Positions 48,101 through 61,400 are shown, numbered from the stretch's first letter. The stretch is 64,000 bases of DNA from Limonium bicolor (GCA_023374045.1 CM041778.1:403184438-403248437); one strand, 5' to 3'. Translations and numbers: made by a program. The notes: generated from the letters alone by a model not told the origin.

Positions 48101-49569
48101 ACATTCCAATTCAACAATCACTCAAGATCGAGCCGAAGATGTTTTATATTCGTAAACCTCGTATTAATAGAGATAGGGTCATACCTTTTCTCCAAAAATT
48201 GCATATGCATTTTACATCGTATCCAACATTTAATACCTGTATGCATCATAAGCACTCCATCATCAACACTTGACTAGTAAGAACTCTACCTAGTCTCGCT
48301 AAAAGTCAACTTCAGTTGCAGTTGTTGAAGCGTAATTTTTGATTAAAAGATGTCAACTGGAGCCATCCCAGACCATCATCAAGCTACCTTGAACCATCTC
48401 GGAGCCATCCTGGGTTATCCTCGAGCTACATCGAACCAAATTAAAGCCATCCGAGGCCGTACGAAGACAGTTCTGGAGCCATTCAGCGTCATGCTCGAGC
48501 CTCATCAACACCATATCCACAACCAAACTGGATCCATGCGAGAGCCATCATCCGACATTGAAACCATCCTTGGAACTACACAGGGGGCATCCTAACAGTC
48601 CAAGAACAATACGGGAGCCACCTCAAATCCACGTCAGATCTATTTCATAACCAGGGCCTTGCCTAAATAGTTTTGAACTACGTATGGTCTGATCTCAATA
48701 CGAAATTGAGTACGTAGGCAGCCTGCCCTGGGTGCGACCACCTCAAAAGAAGATTCCCCTTTTGTTCACCACTATCATCAAATGGAGCAATCTCGTAGCC
48801 TCCCCGAAGCCATCCCGAACTATCCCGGAGCCCTCTCGAGGAATCTGAAGCTGAAACTGACCGTACTAAAGCCATTCATCCACAAAAAAAACTGTCAGCC
48901 ATAGTAAATCACATCGACCCACCACTCGATTCAAAATCCATACCAAAACCATTTATCCACAACCAAAAAAAATTGTCAACCACATCAAAGGACACAAATC
49001 ACATCGACCCACTACTCGACCCAAAATCTCAATCCAAATCGAAACCCACCAACCATCCCCAAAATCTCAATCCAAATCGAAACCCACCAACCATCCCAGA
49101 GCCGTTGCTCACAAGGGAATCATAAATCAAACTGGAGCCATCTGACCGCACCGGAGCCATCTGATCATAGCGGAGCCCTCGAATCATATCGAAGTCACCT
49201 AATCATATCGAAACCGTCGAGTTCTAAAAGTCACTCATTAAAAAAACCATCCATTCAAAGACCGATTACAAAATCAACAAAACCAAAACAAAAAAAACTC
49301 AGGAGCCATACCGGAGCCATCTCGAAACTCTGGAGCCAAGAGTTCTATCAAGTCCCGAAATTATAGTGCACATCGGGCGAGACTGTCAAAGCAAAACCAA
49401 AGCATAAGTCCCACACTGACAAGGTCAAGGGCCACATCAACAAAAAACATTCGACTATCACATCCCTCACAAAAACAACCAAAAAGCATCCAATCCCGAA
49501 TCAATCCACAATCAAAGCCATCCTCAAATCAATCTACCACCACAAAAAACTTCAGATCAAGCTTTCACC
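45103..49569 (+). other. Giant-LTR element internal region, 3' part
   Basis: No gag or pol is recognised. 45500-45654 contains imperfect repeats around GAAAACAAGCC and, from just after a stop, an open run KPENKPTTSQKPENKP that continues to a stop at 45654; it may be debris of a repetitive protein. 48350-49340 repeats GGAGCCATC-like units many times. The remaining frames are short and look like chance. Confidence 0.55.
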
Positions 49570-50400
49570 ACAGCGAGTTTCGTACAACTCCATCAAAGTA
49601 TTATAGGCTCATCATAAGTCCTATAGCTAGATGTCAAGAGGTCTAGTTGAGGCACTCCTAAGTCCTCGTACTTTTAATCGCATTCTAGGCCCGTCATAAG
49701 CTCTAGGACTGGATATCAAGAGGTCCAGTTGAGGCACTCCTAAGCCCTCGTGCACCTTAAACCAAATCGGGTTGTTAGTATTATAGGCTCGGCATAAGTC
49801 CTATAGCTAGATATCAAGAGGTCTAGTTGAGGCACTCCTAAGTCCTCGTACTCTCAATCGCATTCTAGGCCCGTCATAAGCCCTAGGACTGGATATCAAG
49901 AGGTCCAATTGAGGCACTCCTAAGCCCTCGGGCACCATAAACCGAATCGGGTTGTTAGTATTATAGGCTCGGCATAAGTCCTATAGCTAGATATCAAGAG
50001 GTTTAGTTGAGGCACTCCTAAGTCCTCGTACTCTCAATCGCATTCTAGGCCCGTCATAAGCCCTAGGACTGGATATCAAGAGGTCCAGTTGAGGCACTCC
50101 TAAGCCCTCGTGCACCATAAATCAAATCGGGTTGTCAGTATTATAGGCTCGTCATAAGTCCTATAGCTAGATATCAAGAGGTCTAGTTGAGGCACTCCTA
50201 AGTCCTCGTACTCTCAATCGCATTCTAGGTCCGTCATAAGCCCTAGGACTGGATATCAAGAGGTCCAGTTGAGGCACTCCTAAGCCCTCGTGCACCCTAA
50301 ACCAAACCCTATTGTTAGTATCCTAGGCTCATCATAAGTCCTAGGGTTAGATGTCAAGAGGTCTAACTGAGGCTCGTCATAAGTCCTCGTACTTTCAATC
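49570..50400 (+). repeat. 180-bp tandem repeat, about 4 copies, near the element's 3' end
   Basis: GGCACTCCTAAG recurs at 49651, 49831, 50011 and 50191 (exactly 180 bp apart), and a related half-unit start lies at 49733, 49913, 50093 and 50273. Each 180-bp unit therefore holds two diverged halves of about 82 and 98 bp, one with TATAGGCTC and one with TCTAGGCCC. Tandem arrays near the 3' untranslated region are known in Tat/Ogre elements. Confidence 0.9.
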
Positions 50401-50479
50401 GCCTTCATACACTCACGGTCGCATCCCAATGCACCTCAAACCCGTAGTGAGAATTTTTGGCGCCCTTTCATCCTTGATC

Positions 50480-50526
50480 CAATTCTGCAAGTCTTCCTTT
50501 GCAGAATTGAATCAAAGGGAGCCATT
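50480..50526 (+). other. Hairpin and polypurine tract before the 3' LTR
   Basis: CAATTCTGCAA (50480-50490) pairs perfectly with TTGCAGAATTG (50499-50509) across an 8-nt loop. AATCAAAGGGAGCC follows and leads into the LTR start at 50527, so it is the probable polypurine tract. Confidence 0.7.
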
Positions 50527-51004
50527 TGTAGACACCAAAAATTCTCACCCCATAAAGCAAATTCCGAAATAAGAAATGAAATAAGAGGGGTCGTCGCCTT
50601 TCTTTTTCAAAATGTATTAGTGTGCGTGCCGAAATGAAACCGTCGTTTTATAATCTTTTTCAAAGCATTTCATAAAAACATGATTTTCCGAAAACAAATT
50701 TTCAAATGACATTCTGATTTTAAACCCATCCCTTTTGTCTCATTGCCTATTTGCTCACCTATCAGTTTCCTTTTATTTTGTTACTTCTTTATCCGATTTA
50801 TTGCTGCTTTTAATTTTCTTCTAGCATTTATTATATTTTTTTTATCATCAACATTTTCATTGTTATTTATATCATTTTATGCGCCCTTTACTATTATTAT
50901 TTTTATTTGCGTACCTCATTTTGTTGCTTAAGCTTACTCATATATTATTTCACTCAGTCTTATTTTCCGCTATTCGTACACATTTAATTCGTTTCCCATT
51001 TTGT
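50527..51004 (+). repeat. Truncated 3' LTR of the giant-LTR element (478 bp)
   Basis: Collinear with the first 480 bp or so of the LTR at 21415, then breaks abruptly after CCCATTTTGT into CACTA sequence. It lacks the copia insertion of 52112-55404, showing the empty site near 50745. Confidence 0.85.
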
Positions 51005-51888
51005 TGCTCAGCTTTGAGGATGACCTTCTTCATTACTTTTAGAAGTCGACTTGTGGACGATCAACGTGAAGGACATCCTGAAATCTGATTGGGTGCCTAT
51101 CACAGTGGTGCACTCATTCATTCTGTAAATATTAGTCTTTTTTTTGAAATTAAGTCATCAATTGACATCCTGAAACAATGTTAATTATTATATCTTTTAA
51201 TTTATGAACAAGTTTTTGCATGACAAAATGCAATATTTTTCCCTTACCAAGTATGGATTTCTGTGTCTTGAAAGAGCGTCATACACTGCTTTGAAGTGTG
51301 ATACAAACGCTTGTAAGGACTACTTGCAGCGTGCGATGATTAACAACATCAAAGCGAAAAAGAAATATCTTCTTCTACCATATCATTAAAGGTAATAACT
51401 TTTGTTTATCATTTTAGTTTGAACAAATGTTGTAGTTTGTTGACTTTGACATTATAATGACATATTAGTGTTCTGGTTCTACTGGTGGTGTGTATGGATC
51501 ATTTGAAGATACTATTTCTTGATCTGTTGCAGAGCGGAAATTCAAAAAACATCAAGATAAAGCCACACCTGAGCATGTAAGTACATTATGAACTACTTCT
51601 TTATGTATTTCAACAATTTTAATTTAATTTTATTGTGCATTGATATCCTAATTCTATTAATGTTTGTTTATGATATTAATTGTGCAGTGTATATCAAAGT
51701 GTTATGATGACAGAGCTTGGGGTAAGGTCAAGAGGTGCTATCCCATGGACTGCAGTGAAGGTACATGCGTCATCACTTGTTTATTATTGATAAGTTATCA
51801 TCATTAACAAATGCCTTATGTAATTTGTTTTTTTTTTCTGTGTTTAAGTGTCCACGTCAACCCGGGGGTTCGGAGTGTGGGTATTATG
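51005..51888 (+). pseudogene. Duplicated CACTA Ulp1 gene segment
   Basis: Corresponds to 20513-21414 with a few percent divergence, ending at the same TTATG before a further LTR. It lacks 21 bp (equivalent to about 20980-21000), which removes the codons around the catalytic His. The exon reading MNKFLHDKMQYFSL at 51204-51389 is retained. See the rearrangement finding. Confidence 0.85.
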
Positions 51889-52111
51889 TGTAGACACCAA
51901 AAATTCTCACCCCATAAAGCAAATTCCGAAATAAGAAATGAAATAAGAGGGGTCGTCGCCTTTCTTTTTCAAAATGTATTAGCATGCATGCCGAAATGAA
52001 ACCGTCGTTTTATAATCTTTTTCAAAGCATTTCATAAAAACATGATTTTCCAAAAACGAATTTTCAAATGACATTCTGATTTTAAACCCATCCCTTTTGT
52101 CTCATTGCCTA

Positions 52112-55100
52112 TGAAAATTCCTAGATGTCGGTGCTGAGTCTGCAACTCAGAATGTGTCGATGGTCTGAGTTCAGAACTGACGACGAACAGGGAGAAAGAA
52201 GGGAAGACCAGAATAGCATAAAGGTAGAACCTTTATTATAATCACGTATTACAATGGTTACATAATCACGTATTCAATACGAATACAAACCCTAACGTCA
52301 AGAACACTATCTTGACATAACTCACACGTAACTTGAGTTCTGAACTCAAGTTACTTACAACGAAATCAGCAACAAAACTCTCCTGGGATTGACTCTACAA
52401 TCTCACTCTTTCCTCTGTTTCTCTCCATATTCGCCCTTACTATTGTTCCCCACAAATTACCTTGTATTTCCGTTTTTCTCTTTGCGTTCCTCTCTCCTTC
52501 CTTTGACCTAGACTTTCTTCCACTTATATAGATACAGAGGCAGGGTGAGAATCTATCGTTCAAGATTTTATCTTTAACAACTAGATAAAATCTTGTTAAA
52601 TATTCTATCTTCTTCTCTGTTCGCCAGTTCAAGACTGACAGACTTCGCTTCAAGCTGGTCTTAAAACGGGCTTCAGTATTGAACTGAGTTTGCCGATCAA
52701 AATAACATCAACAGTTTCCCCCTTTTTGATGCGGCAAACTCTGTAAGTCTTGAACTTCTTGAACTGATGAATGTTCCCCCTGAATCGTTGTAAACTCTAT
52801 AAGTCTTGAACTGATGAATGTTCCCCCTGAGTTGTAGAGTACGTTCTAGACCACTTTCCCCCTTTTGCCAAATCAAAAAGGATTTTAGTCATAAACCTTA
52901 TGGATTGGGGGGTAGTGATGCATTATGGTCTGATCATCGGGAAGGAGATGATAATTCTGAAGGAGGTGAAGTGCCTTCTTGACGAGTCTGGTAGGTCTGA
53001 TTTGACTTTGGTACCCAAACTTGTTTGATCTCAGTTGTAGGCTCAGACTTAAAGTGATTGATAGGAACCCACCTTTTAGTGTGCAATTTTTTGATTTCGA
53101 ATGAGTTCTGCCTTGATGATTTTTCACGCAATTGTTTTTTCAAAAATTTGGGACACCATCTAACCTTGTGTCCTAGCTGGTGGCAATATCGACATGAGTG
53201 TAATCTTGGCTGATGTCTCACAGTTACAGTCTGTAACTTCTCAGTCGTAGACTGAGAGAATGTCTCCGACTTATATCCCAAACCGCATTTGTCTGAGTTA
53301 TTATTCCGCATCATTTGCTTCAAATTCGCCTTCCCGGTATACCAAGTTGGATTAGCAGAAGTCAGAAGTTCTAACTTTCGATTTGCCTTGGCTACCATGT
53401 CTGAGAGTGTTTCACATTCTCTTTTTAGCGATTTTTTGCTATCCAAAAGAGAATTTATCTCTTCCTGTGCCCAACAAGGAAGAGTGAGAATCCTAGTTTC
53501 CAAAGGGCTAACAAAGTTAATCCTTGGCTTATCTAAACTCTTAATGACACGATTTTTGCTTTCAGTCGAAGAATGACTTAGACTTTGCACCTTAGCCCTG
53601 AGTTCTTTAATCTCAGTATCATATTGATTCTTCAAGAATTTTATCTCAGAGAGTGCAGAGGTTAGCTGAATAAATATCTCTTCTTTCTCAAGAGTATCCT
53701 TCCAGATCTCCTTCTCCTTTATGTTATACTCAGTATTGATGTCATCATCTTCGCGAGCAATTGCCGTCAAACACATCTGCACGCACTCCCCGGGTTCTGA
53801 GTCTGTATCTGAGATATCCTGTCCACATGCAGCTGCAGCTGTATCTGTGCGTTTCTTAATCTTCTTCTGAGAATTTTCCTTCTGCTGGAGAGGACAATCC
53901 TTGACAACATGACCAGGCTTGTTACACCTAAAACATGTGTTTTGTTCCTTCTTTGACTTACTCTGTTGGTTTGACCTTTGTTTTCTACAGCTCAGCCTCT
54001 GTATGATGTTCATAATCTTAGTGATTTCCTCATCTACGTCACAATCCTCATCTTCTGATATTGTGGTAGTATCACGTGCATTTAGAGCCAGATCCTTAGT
54101 TTGAGTAACAGTGTTTCCTCTCATCTTATCTTCGTACACCCTCAGTTCTGATCCCAGCTCTTCGAAAGACAACTTGTATAAATCCTTTGTGGACTGCAAA
54201 AGTGTGGTAAAATTTAGCCAGTCTTTACCAAGGCTATCCAGAATTCTTTCGTTCACCACATCATTGTCAAGAACTACCCCGACAGTTTTGAGCTCACACA
54301 AAATCTTGTCAAATCTCTCAAGTGTTTCAGATATAGTCTCCCAGTCTGACATCTTGAAGTTATCAAGCTGTCTCTTGAGCTGTTTGCCCTTAGCCTTTTT
54401 AACTGAATCTGTTCCAGCATATACGATTTTGAGAAATTCCCAAACCTCCTTAGCAGTGCGCAAGCCCAAGACTTTCTGTTGGTCTGAATCTGATAATGAC
54501 GACATGATAACCCTTCGAGCTTGTCTATTCTTGCTTATCAACTTATTATCGCTCTCACTCCAACTGGATCTTGGTTTTTCTTTGGTGACGCCACCCTCCT
54601 CAATTTTCGGCTTCAGGTCACCTTCAGTCACTACATCCCATAACTGCAGATCAATAGAGATTAATTGATCCTCCATCTGTTCGCACCAACTGGTGTAGTT
54701 GAACTTTGTCAGCTTTGGAGGTTTAACATAGTAGGAATTCATCACGATCAACCCTGAAGAAGTTTCTTCTGCGTCTAGGGTTACCTTGCTCTGATACCAA
54801 TTGAAAATTCCTAGATGTCGGTGCTGAGTCTGCAACTCAGAATGTGTCGATGGTCTGAGTTCAGAACTGACGACGAACGGGGAGAAAGAAGGGAAGACCA
54901 GAATAGCATAAAGGTAGAACCTTTATTATAATCACGTATTACAATGGTTACATAATCACGTATTCAATACGAATACAAACCCTCACGTCAAGAACACTAT
55001 CTTGACATAACTCACACGTAACTTGAGTTCTGAACTCAAGTTACTTACAACGAAATCAGCAACAAAACTCTCCTGGGATTGACTCTACAATCTCACTCTT

Positions 55101-55404
55101 TCTCTCTGTTTCTCTCTATATTCGCCCTTACTATTGTTCCCCACAAATTACCTTGTATTTCCGTTTTTCTCTTTGCGTTCCTCTCTCCTTCCTTTGACCT
55201 AGACTTTCTTCCACTTATATAGATACAGAGGCAGGGTGAGAATCTATCGTTCAAGATTTTATCTTTAACAACTAGATAAAATCTTGTTAAATATTCTATC
55301 TTCTTCTCTGTTCGCCAGTTCAAGACTGACAGACTTCGCTTCAGGCTGGTCTTAAAACGGGCTTCAGTATTGAACTGAGTTTGCCGATCAAAATAACATC
55401 AACA
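52112..55404 (-). mobile_element. Gag-only Ty1/copia element (TR-GAG type), copy 2
   Basis: LTRs at 52112-52712 and 54802-55404 (601 and 603 bp) flank an internal region with one long ORF. The duplication GCCTA lies on both sides (52107-52111 and 55405-55409). The primer site in reverse is TTGGTATCAGAGCAAGG (54784-54800), the initiator-Met type. The polypurine tract in reverse is GTTTCCCCCTTTTTG (52713-52727). No protease, integrase or RT fits in 2.1 kb. About five LTR substitutions plus small indels are seen by eye, so it is young. Confidence 0.93.
52934..54742 (-). CDS. gag: Extended copia Gag polyprotein, intact (602 aa)
   Basis: Structural protein of a non-autonomous copia element; it would bind and package element RNA in cytoplasmic particles, with pol supplied by another element. 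I place the start at the Met of MNSYYVKPPK, because the longer frame to 54835 runs back through the primer site into the LTR. Residues about 1-230 form the copia Gag region (KFNYTSWCEQMEDQL, ISETLERFDKILCELK). The first CCHC knuckle CFRCNKPGHVVKDC is at residues 270-283. An acidic and predicted coiled-coil stretch follows (about 340-460). A second knuckle, CRYCHQLGHKVRWC, is at 517-530, then a basic, Ser/Thr-rich tail. Typical copia Gag has one knuckle followed by protease, so the extension is unusual. No stop or frameshift. Confidence 0.88.
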   Translation of the reverse strand: MNSYYVKPPKLTKFNYTSWCEQMEDQLISIDLQLWDVVTEGDLKPKIEEGGVTKEKPRSSWSESDNKLISKNRQARRVIMSSLSDSDQQKVLGLRTAKEVWEFLKIVYAGTDSVKKAKGKQLKRQLDNFKMSDWETISETLERFDKILCELKTVGVVLDNDVVNERILDSLGKDWLNFTTLLQSTKDLYKLSFEELGSELRVYEDKMRGNTVTQTKDLALNARDTTTISEDEDCDVDEEITKIMNIIQRLSCRKQRSNQQSKSKKEQNTCFRCNKPGHVVKDCPLQQKENSQKKIKKRTDTAAAACGQDISDTDSEPGECVQMCLTAIAREDDDINTEYNIKEKEIWKDTLEKEEIFIQLTSALSEIKFLKNQYDTEIKELRAKVQSLSHSSTESKNRVIKSLDKPRINFVSPLETRILTLPCWAQEEINSLLDSKKSLKRECETLSDMVAKANRKLELLTSANPTWYTGKANLKQMMRNNNSDKCGLGYKSETFSQSTTEKLQTVTVRHQPRLHSCRYCHQLGHKVRWCPKFLKKQLREKSSRQNSFEIKKLHTKRWVPINHFKSEPTTEIKQVWVPKSNQTYQTRQEGTSPPSELSSPSR

Positions 55405-58400
55405 GCCTATTTGCTCACCTATCAGTTTCCTTTTATTTTGTTACTTCTTTATCCTATTTATTGCTGCTTTTAATTTTCTTCTTGCATTTATTATATTTTT
55501 TTAATCATCAACATTTTCATTGTTATTGATATCATTTTATGTGCCCTTTACTATTATTATTTTTATTTGCGTACCTCATTTTGTTGCTTAAGCTTACTCA
55601 TATATTATTTCACTCAGTCTTATTTTCCGCTATTCGTACACATTTAATTCGTTTCCCATTTTGTCACATTCACTTGTATTTTTATCACCATCGTATTAGT
55701 ACTATTTTATTATTTCATATACATATTTCATTCGTTATATATCTCGCTGTGATTTATGCGACCATTAGATTAACTCTTTTGTTTGTTGCATACTTCCTTT
55801 CGAGATTGTAGCACTTTTAGAAGAGTCAACCAGCCGAAATTAGAGCTCTTGTATTATTTCTCTCATGTATGTATCGAATTCTGGCATAGCTTAATTGGGT
55901 AGTGTGTTCATGTGGGTTCCTATTGATCCTGGGTTAGAATCTTACAAAGAAGTGATGTGGTTTTTTATTTTCCCTTTTAGATCGTGATAGAACTCAAGTT
56001 TTAGTTCTTACAATGATATATTAAATATTGTCTTAGCTTGGCTGGTTACTAGGTGATGCAAGAGTATGAACGACCTAGGTTTGAATCTGTGTATGAGCAA
56101 GAGTGGTTTTTATTTTTACTGTCAGCAATAAAAAACCTAGTGGGACAGGGGCGAGCCGACAACAGCAATGGTATTCTCTTCTTCCCTGTTGCAAAAAAAG
56201 AAAATGACGTTATGGGTCTTTCTCCTCAATTTCAAAATCCCACCCAAGAACAACACAGACCTCATACTCCTCTGTCGGTCTTCTTCTCGATTCGCTATCC
56301 AACACTCACTTTCATCTTCTCACCTCTACTTCTTCCTTTTTTCGATTTTTTCTTCTTGGTCTGCCTATCGTAGTCGATCTTCAAGACCAGAAAACCCTAG
56401 AGTCCTACCCGCCGTCCCTCTCCTTCCACCACCTCCTTCCTCATTCGCTCATTCCCCTTCTCTTTGTTTTTTTCCACTTCTGAAACCGGAGATAACCCCA
56501 ATCTCCATCCTTCGTCGCCTTCAGCACCAAGAGAAATCGAAAACAAAACTTCATCCGCCACTTCCGATCTATCGATCATCACCCTACCTTCTATTCATCT
56601 CTTTCTCGGTAATTTTGCTCATCCCAACTAGAGAAACAAAGAACATACATGCACATCTCCTTCGACAAGCATTCAATATTGCCGGCACCCTCCTTCTTTT
56701 TTCAACGCTGAGAACAAACACAAAAACCCTAAACTCCTCTCCCAATTCACCGCCACAAAACCAATTCCAGTTGATAAAATCCATTTCCAACGCCTTGACC
56801 ATCAATCGATTCCACCACCACCTTTCCCACCTTCTCAATTCATTCTCTGCGTGAGAAGCGTGGAAAAAAAAACGATTGTACCACTGGCGATTTGCCTACT
56901 CGTCATCCCGTCTCCGTTATGTTTCATCCGAGGTTTGAACAAGGAACTATCACGCGCTCTGCAGTCTCCGTTCGGAATCTATTCATTCAGGGCTACAAAC
57001 CATAGATTAGTGTTATTTTCCCGAGAATCCTCTTTATCTTCTTATCGCTATGAATCTGAGTTTTTCTTCTTGATCCTATTCGGAAGGAAGAAAGGATCAT
57101 TGTTACCTTTTCCCTTCTATGAGTATTCTGGGAAGTTCTGCTTCAGTTTTAGTGTTCGGTTTGTTTATGGCCATACAATACCGTGGTGTATAACAAAGAA
57201 GGAGATGCTCACCTCATGTGAATTCGCAGTGCATATATGTTCTGTTCGCTTAGTGCTTCGATTCTCACATCTTAACCCATGGTTTGTTGTATTGGAATTG
57301 TTTTGTTTGACCTAGGTTAATAACTGCAGCGAGTTCTCATTTCCTCTCAAACAGGGAGTCTCAATTGCTTTCTTCTTCATTCATTAAACTCATTTTAACT
57401 CGTGACCTTCTTTGCTTGACTTTGCTTTCTTCTTTGGTTGTTCTGTTTAGATCTGTAGGTTTTTTCTCTCTCGTCTCCTCCTGTCTGATTCATCGAGCTT
57501 CCAAGCTCAACTGCAATAAGTTAAAAAAAATTTTTTGCTCTCTCTCGCATTGGTAACGAATCCTACTCTGATTATTCATGTATTGGTTGAATCGTGCACA
57601 GAGATGTGGTTTGGTTGCTACTCCTTGTTCTCATTTACTGTTTTACTGTCACTCTGAGCATTATACAGTAGATTTAAGGAAAATAAGCTTTGTTTTCGGG
57701 TTTCTAAGTTGTACATCCTGCTTTGGTTTTGCATAAATGTGCTTTGGATTAGGGCCTAATTTCTGCTTTGTTAATGTCCTGCACTCTCGGTTTTGGAAGT
57801 GTTCTGATATTATGTTCATGGTGATGCTCTGATTATGTCAAAATTTAAAACCATTACATGTTCATCGGTTTCTTTTGTGGGTTAACGAAAAGGGAGAGTC
57901 ACGTTGGAATCTGATCGATTGTGAGTAACTTCCGTGACTAAGCTGCGAGTTAGGGCTGGGTAAATGACTCTTCAAATAAGGACTGAAAATGGCTTATATG
58001 GAACCGATTTGCTTTGTCCTTCAATATTTTACTTCCCGTTCATTGGTTTCGGTAAAAAAAATAAATAAATAAAAAAAGGGAGAATCGAATTAGATGTTTG
58101 AGATTAATAACCTTAGGCTTTAAAAGCTCTTTGTCCTTTTCTTTCTTGGTTAGAATTTTTAATTCGTTTCTAAAGCCGATAAAAAAGGGGGATTTGATTT
58201 CCTGAATTTGGGTTGGCAATTCTCGCTGCTTTACCATGACCTTTCGACTTGTTTTACTGCACATATATTGCTTTTATCTCTAATTCATTGTAATTATGTT
58301 TATTATCTCTAACTTTCCTTTAAGCCTTAGTTATCACCCTTAGGGCCTTTTAAACTGACAGAAAAGTTGTGTATGTATTATCACTCCGCACCTAACAGGT

Positions 58401-61400
58401 CTCTCATTCATTTCGTGGAGCAATAGTCTCTTATAGCTTCAGAAAATACCACAACCACCCTTATATTTATAAGAACAAAAACTTCAAAAACAAGCCCTTA
58501 AGACTATTTTAGGAGGGCTTAGGATGCGAGACCACCACATGCCTAGCGGATCTCTCATTCGTTTTATGTGGGTGGAATCCTCCTTTACCCTCAACACACC
58601 CTTAATCAAGAGTTAATAAACCAATAAATTCATCCGTCTCGCTTGTTAATATCTCACAAATCAGCCCAAATCAATAAGGCCCAAACCAGGCCCAAAAATC
58701 CAAATCAAGCATAAGGCCCAATTTTCAGCCCAATCTTAAATAAGGCCCATTTGGCACAAAGTCTTAAAGCCTAATTCGGCCCACACTTCAAAAGCCCATT
58801 GTGGCCCAAATTTCTAGACCCATTTCGGCTCACACCTCCAAGGCCAACGTTAGGCCCAAAAATCAAGTCAAGCCCACTTGGCCCAAATCAAAAATTCAAA
58901 AATCGGCCTAAATTTAAAAGCCCACTTAGCCTAAAAATCAAAAAGCTTAATTCGGGCCCAAACCTAATTCAGGCCCAGACCCAATATGGGCCCAAACCCA
59001 ATTTGGGCCTAAACCCACTATGGCCCATACCCATTTCGGTCCAAGCCCAGTTTGACCCAAACCCAACTCAGCCTATTAAGCCCAACTCGGCCCGTACCCA
59101 TATCCATCCCAATACCCATTTTGGGGCCCAAATCCAATTCGGCCCATTAATCCTGCTTGACTAAGGCCCACTTCGGCCCAATTTAACCCAAAGCCTAACC
59201 AAGGCCCAATCTGGCCCAAACCTTGACCAAGGCCCAATCTGGTCCAATTTTGACTCGGTCTAACTTTTACAATCTCAACTTTGACCAACCTCAACTTTGA
59301 CCAACCTCAACTTTGACCAATCTCAACTTTGACCAATCTCAACTTTGACCAACCTCAACTTTGACCCAATCCAACTTTGACCCGGTCTAACTTTGACCCG
59401 ACTCGTTTTTCAACCCCAACCTGAAGTAAATTCAACCCAATTCAAACCTAACTCATTTCAATTCAGTCCAATTCAATTTCAGTCTAATCCCATTCAGTTC
59501 ACATTCAAAATCCAATTCAAACTCAACTTGTAAATCCCATTCAAACTCCAAAAATCCAAAAACATTCCTCAGTATTCAGCTTTAATTCAAAAATCCCAAA
59601 AAATATTCTTTCTCAACTTTGAACAATCATTTTATTCAAATCTCATCGGGTTTTTAAAGGAACCATTTTGTGAAATTTTAAAGGAAAAACTCTTCTCACA
59701 TCACAGAAAACTTTTCTCAAAACGCAGAAAGTTCTTCTCACATATACAGAAAGTTTTCTCCTAAAAACATTTCTCAAAATCAGTGTTTCCTCATCGAGAA
59801 TTCTGAACAACTTCAAAAGTTTTCTTACTCAGTTTTAAACTCAAATAAACCGTTTTCGGGGAACAGGTAATGTCTAACACCTTCAAAAATGTTTTCTTCC
59901 TAGTTAGATGTCACTTGTCTCCCTTCCAAAATAAAAATCCGAGGCGGGGCACTGGGGTCGTAATCTCCTTTGTCGCAGTCTGGATCTCTTTAGGCGGGGC
60001 ATTAGGGTGACAAACCTCCCCTAATTGCAACCTAGATTTTTACACGGCGGGGTGCTAGGGAAGTAACGACCTTCCTAGTTGCAGCCGGGATTTTAGAATC
60101 GTCTAGCTCCCTTCCACTCGATTTCAATGTTTTCGGTTTTTAACGTTTTAAAACCCGGGAGTTAGAGACGTTATTAGGGTTCGACCAAGAACATCTCATT
60201 CATGGTGTTTCTCTCTGAATCCTATTTTTCGACATAAATTCATTGCCCCATCTTTCGAGCCTCGACACTTACATTAATTAAGTGTCGTGTTCGAGGGGGT
60301 ACATAGGGTAATCCCTCGGGATTATCCGCCCTTTTACAACTAAAATGATTTTCGGTTTTAAAATTTTAAGAGAGACAATTCTGAATAAATCAATCCAATC
60401 CTTTCATTAGAGCTTTAACCCATAAGCACTCCTCAATCCTTTCCTAAGCAAACTCGAAGTCACAAGTCTCACTAACATATGACCCCTTATTCTTAAATGC
60501 TCCCGAACAACCTTAGTCATCTTAAACCTGAAACATCTTCAAAACCCGAACACCTGTAAACCAAATATCCTCTTTCATACTTCATCAACACTTTCGACTT
60601 CCTAAAATCACCTCAAAAATTTGACCATTCTAAAATCCAAACTTTACAAACACGAAATACTCCTCAATTCTACCAAAGAATCCGAACACCTCTCAACTTC
60701 ACAAAATGACCAAAATACCCCTTAGCTCTACAAGATGACCAAAATACCCCTAAGATCTACAAAATGATCAAAAACTCCTTAACTCCAACAAATGATTCAA
60801 ACACCCTTTTACTAAAAAATGACCAAAATGCCCTTTTGCTCCTCAAAACTTCTAGCATCCTTTTAAACTCGTGAAAGTCGAAACAACCTCAAACCTCTCA
60901 ACATTCAAACCAATTTCACCGACCAATATTTCAAAACCAGTCTATTTCTCCAAACTCTGGGGAATCATCTGTTCTTCAGTCCACACTCAATCCTATCCTT
61001 TGGCTTTAAATCGAATCTCTCTAATAAGGTTTTGAAAGAAGCCAATCCCGACAGTTGGAGACCGAGGTTTCCTCGGGCACCAATCCGAAGTCGTGGTCGT
61101 TGCCACTTCTAAGGGGTGTAACCCAGTACGAACCCAACATAGAATCTCTACAAATGATCAGATAAGCCAATCCATAAGCAGCAAATTCAGAGTCAATCAA
61201 CGGTTCTTAGATCCCTTCTTTCCCCTTTATAGTTCCTTAGGTCAAACTAGGAGGTGACTCTAGTCAATTTCCGCCCGTAGGGCATAAGTCCGCGTGGAGC
61301 CCATTGAGAGCGGGTGTAGTGCACACTTGCATTCTCCCTTATGCTTTCTGGGAAAGACGGACAATTTAGTAGGTATTTGAGGGCTGCCATGAATAACGGG

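Noticed and set aside
49570..50400. CRISPR array
   Set aside because: Continuous tandem repeat of 180 bp without short identical repeats and unique spacers, in a plant retroelement.
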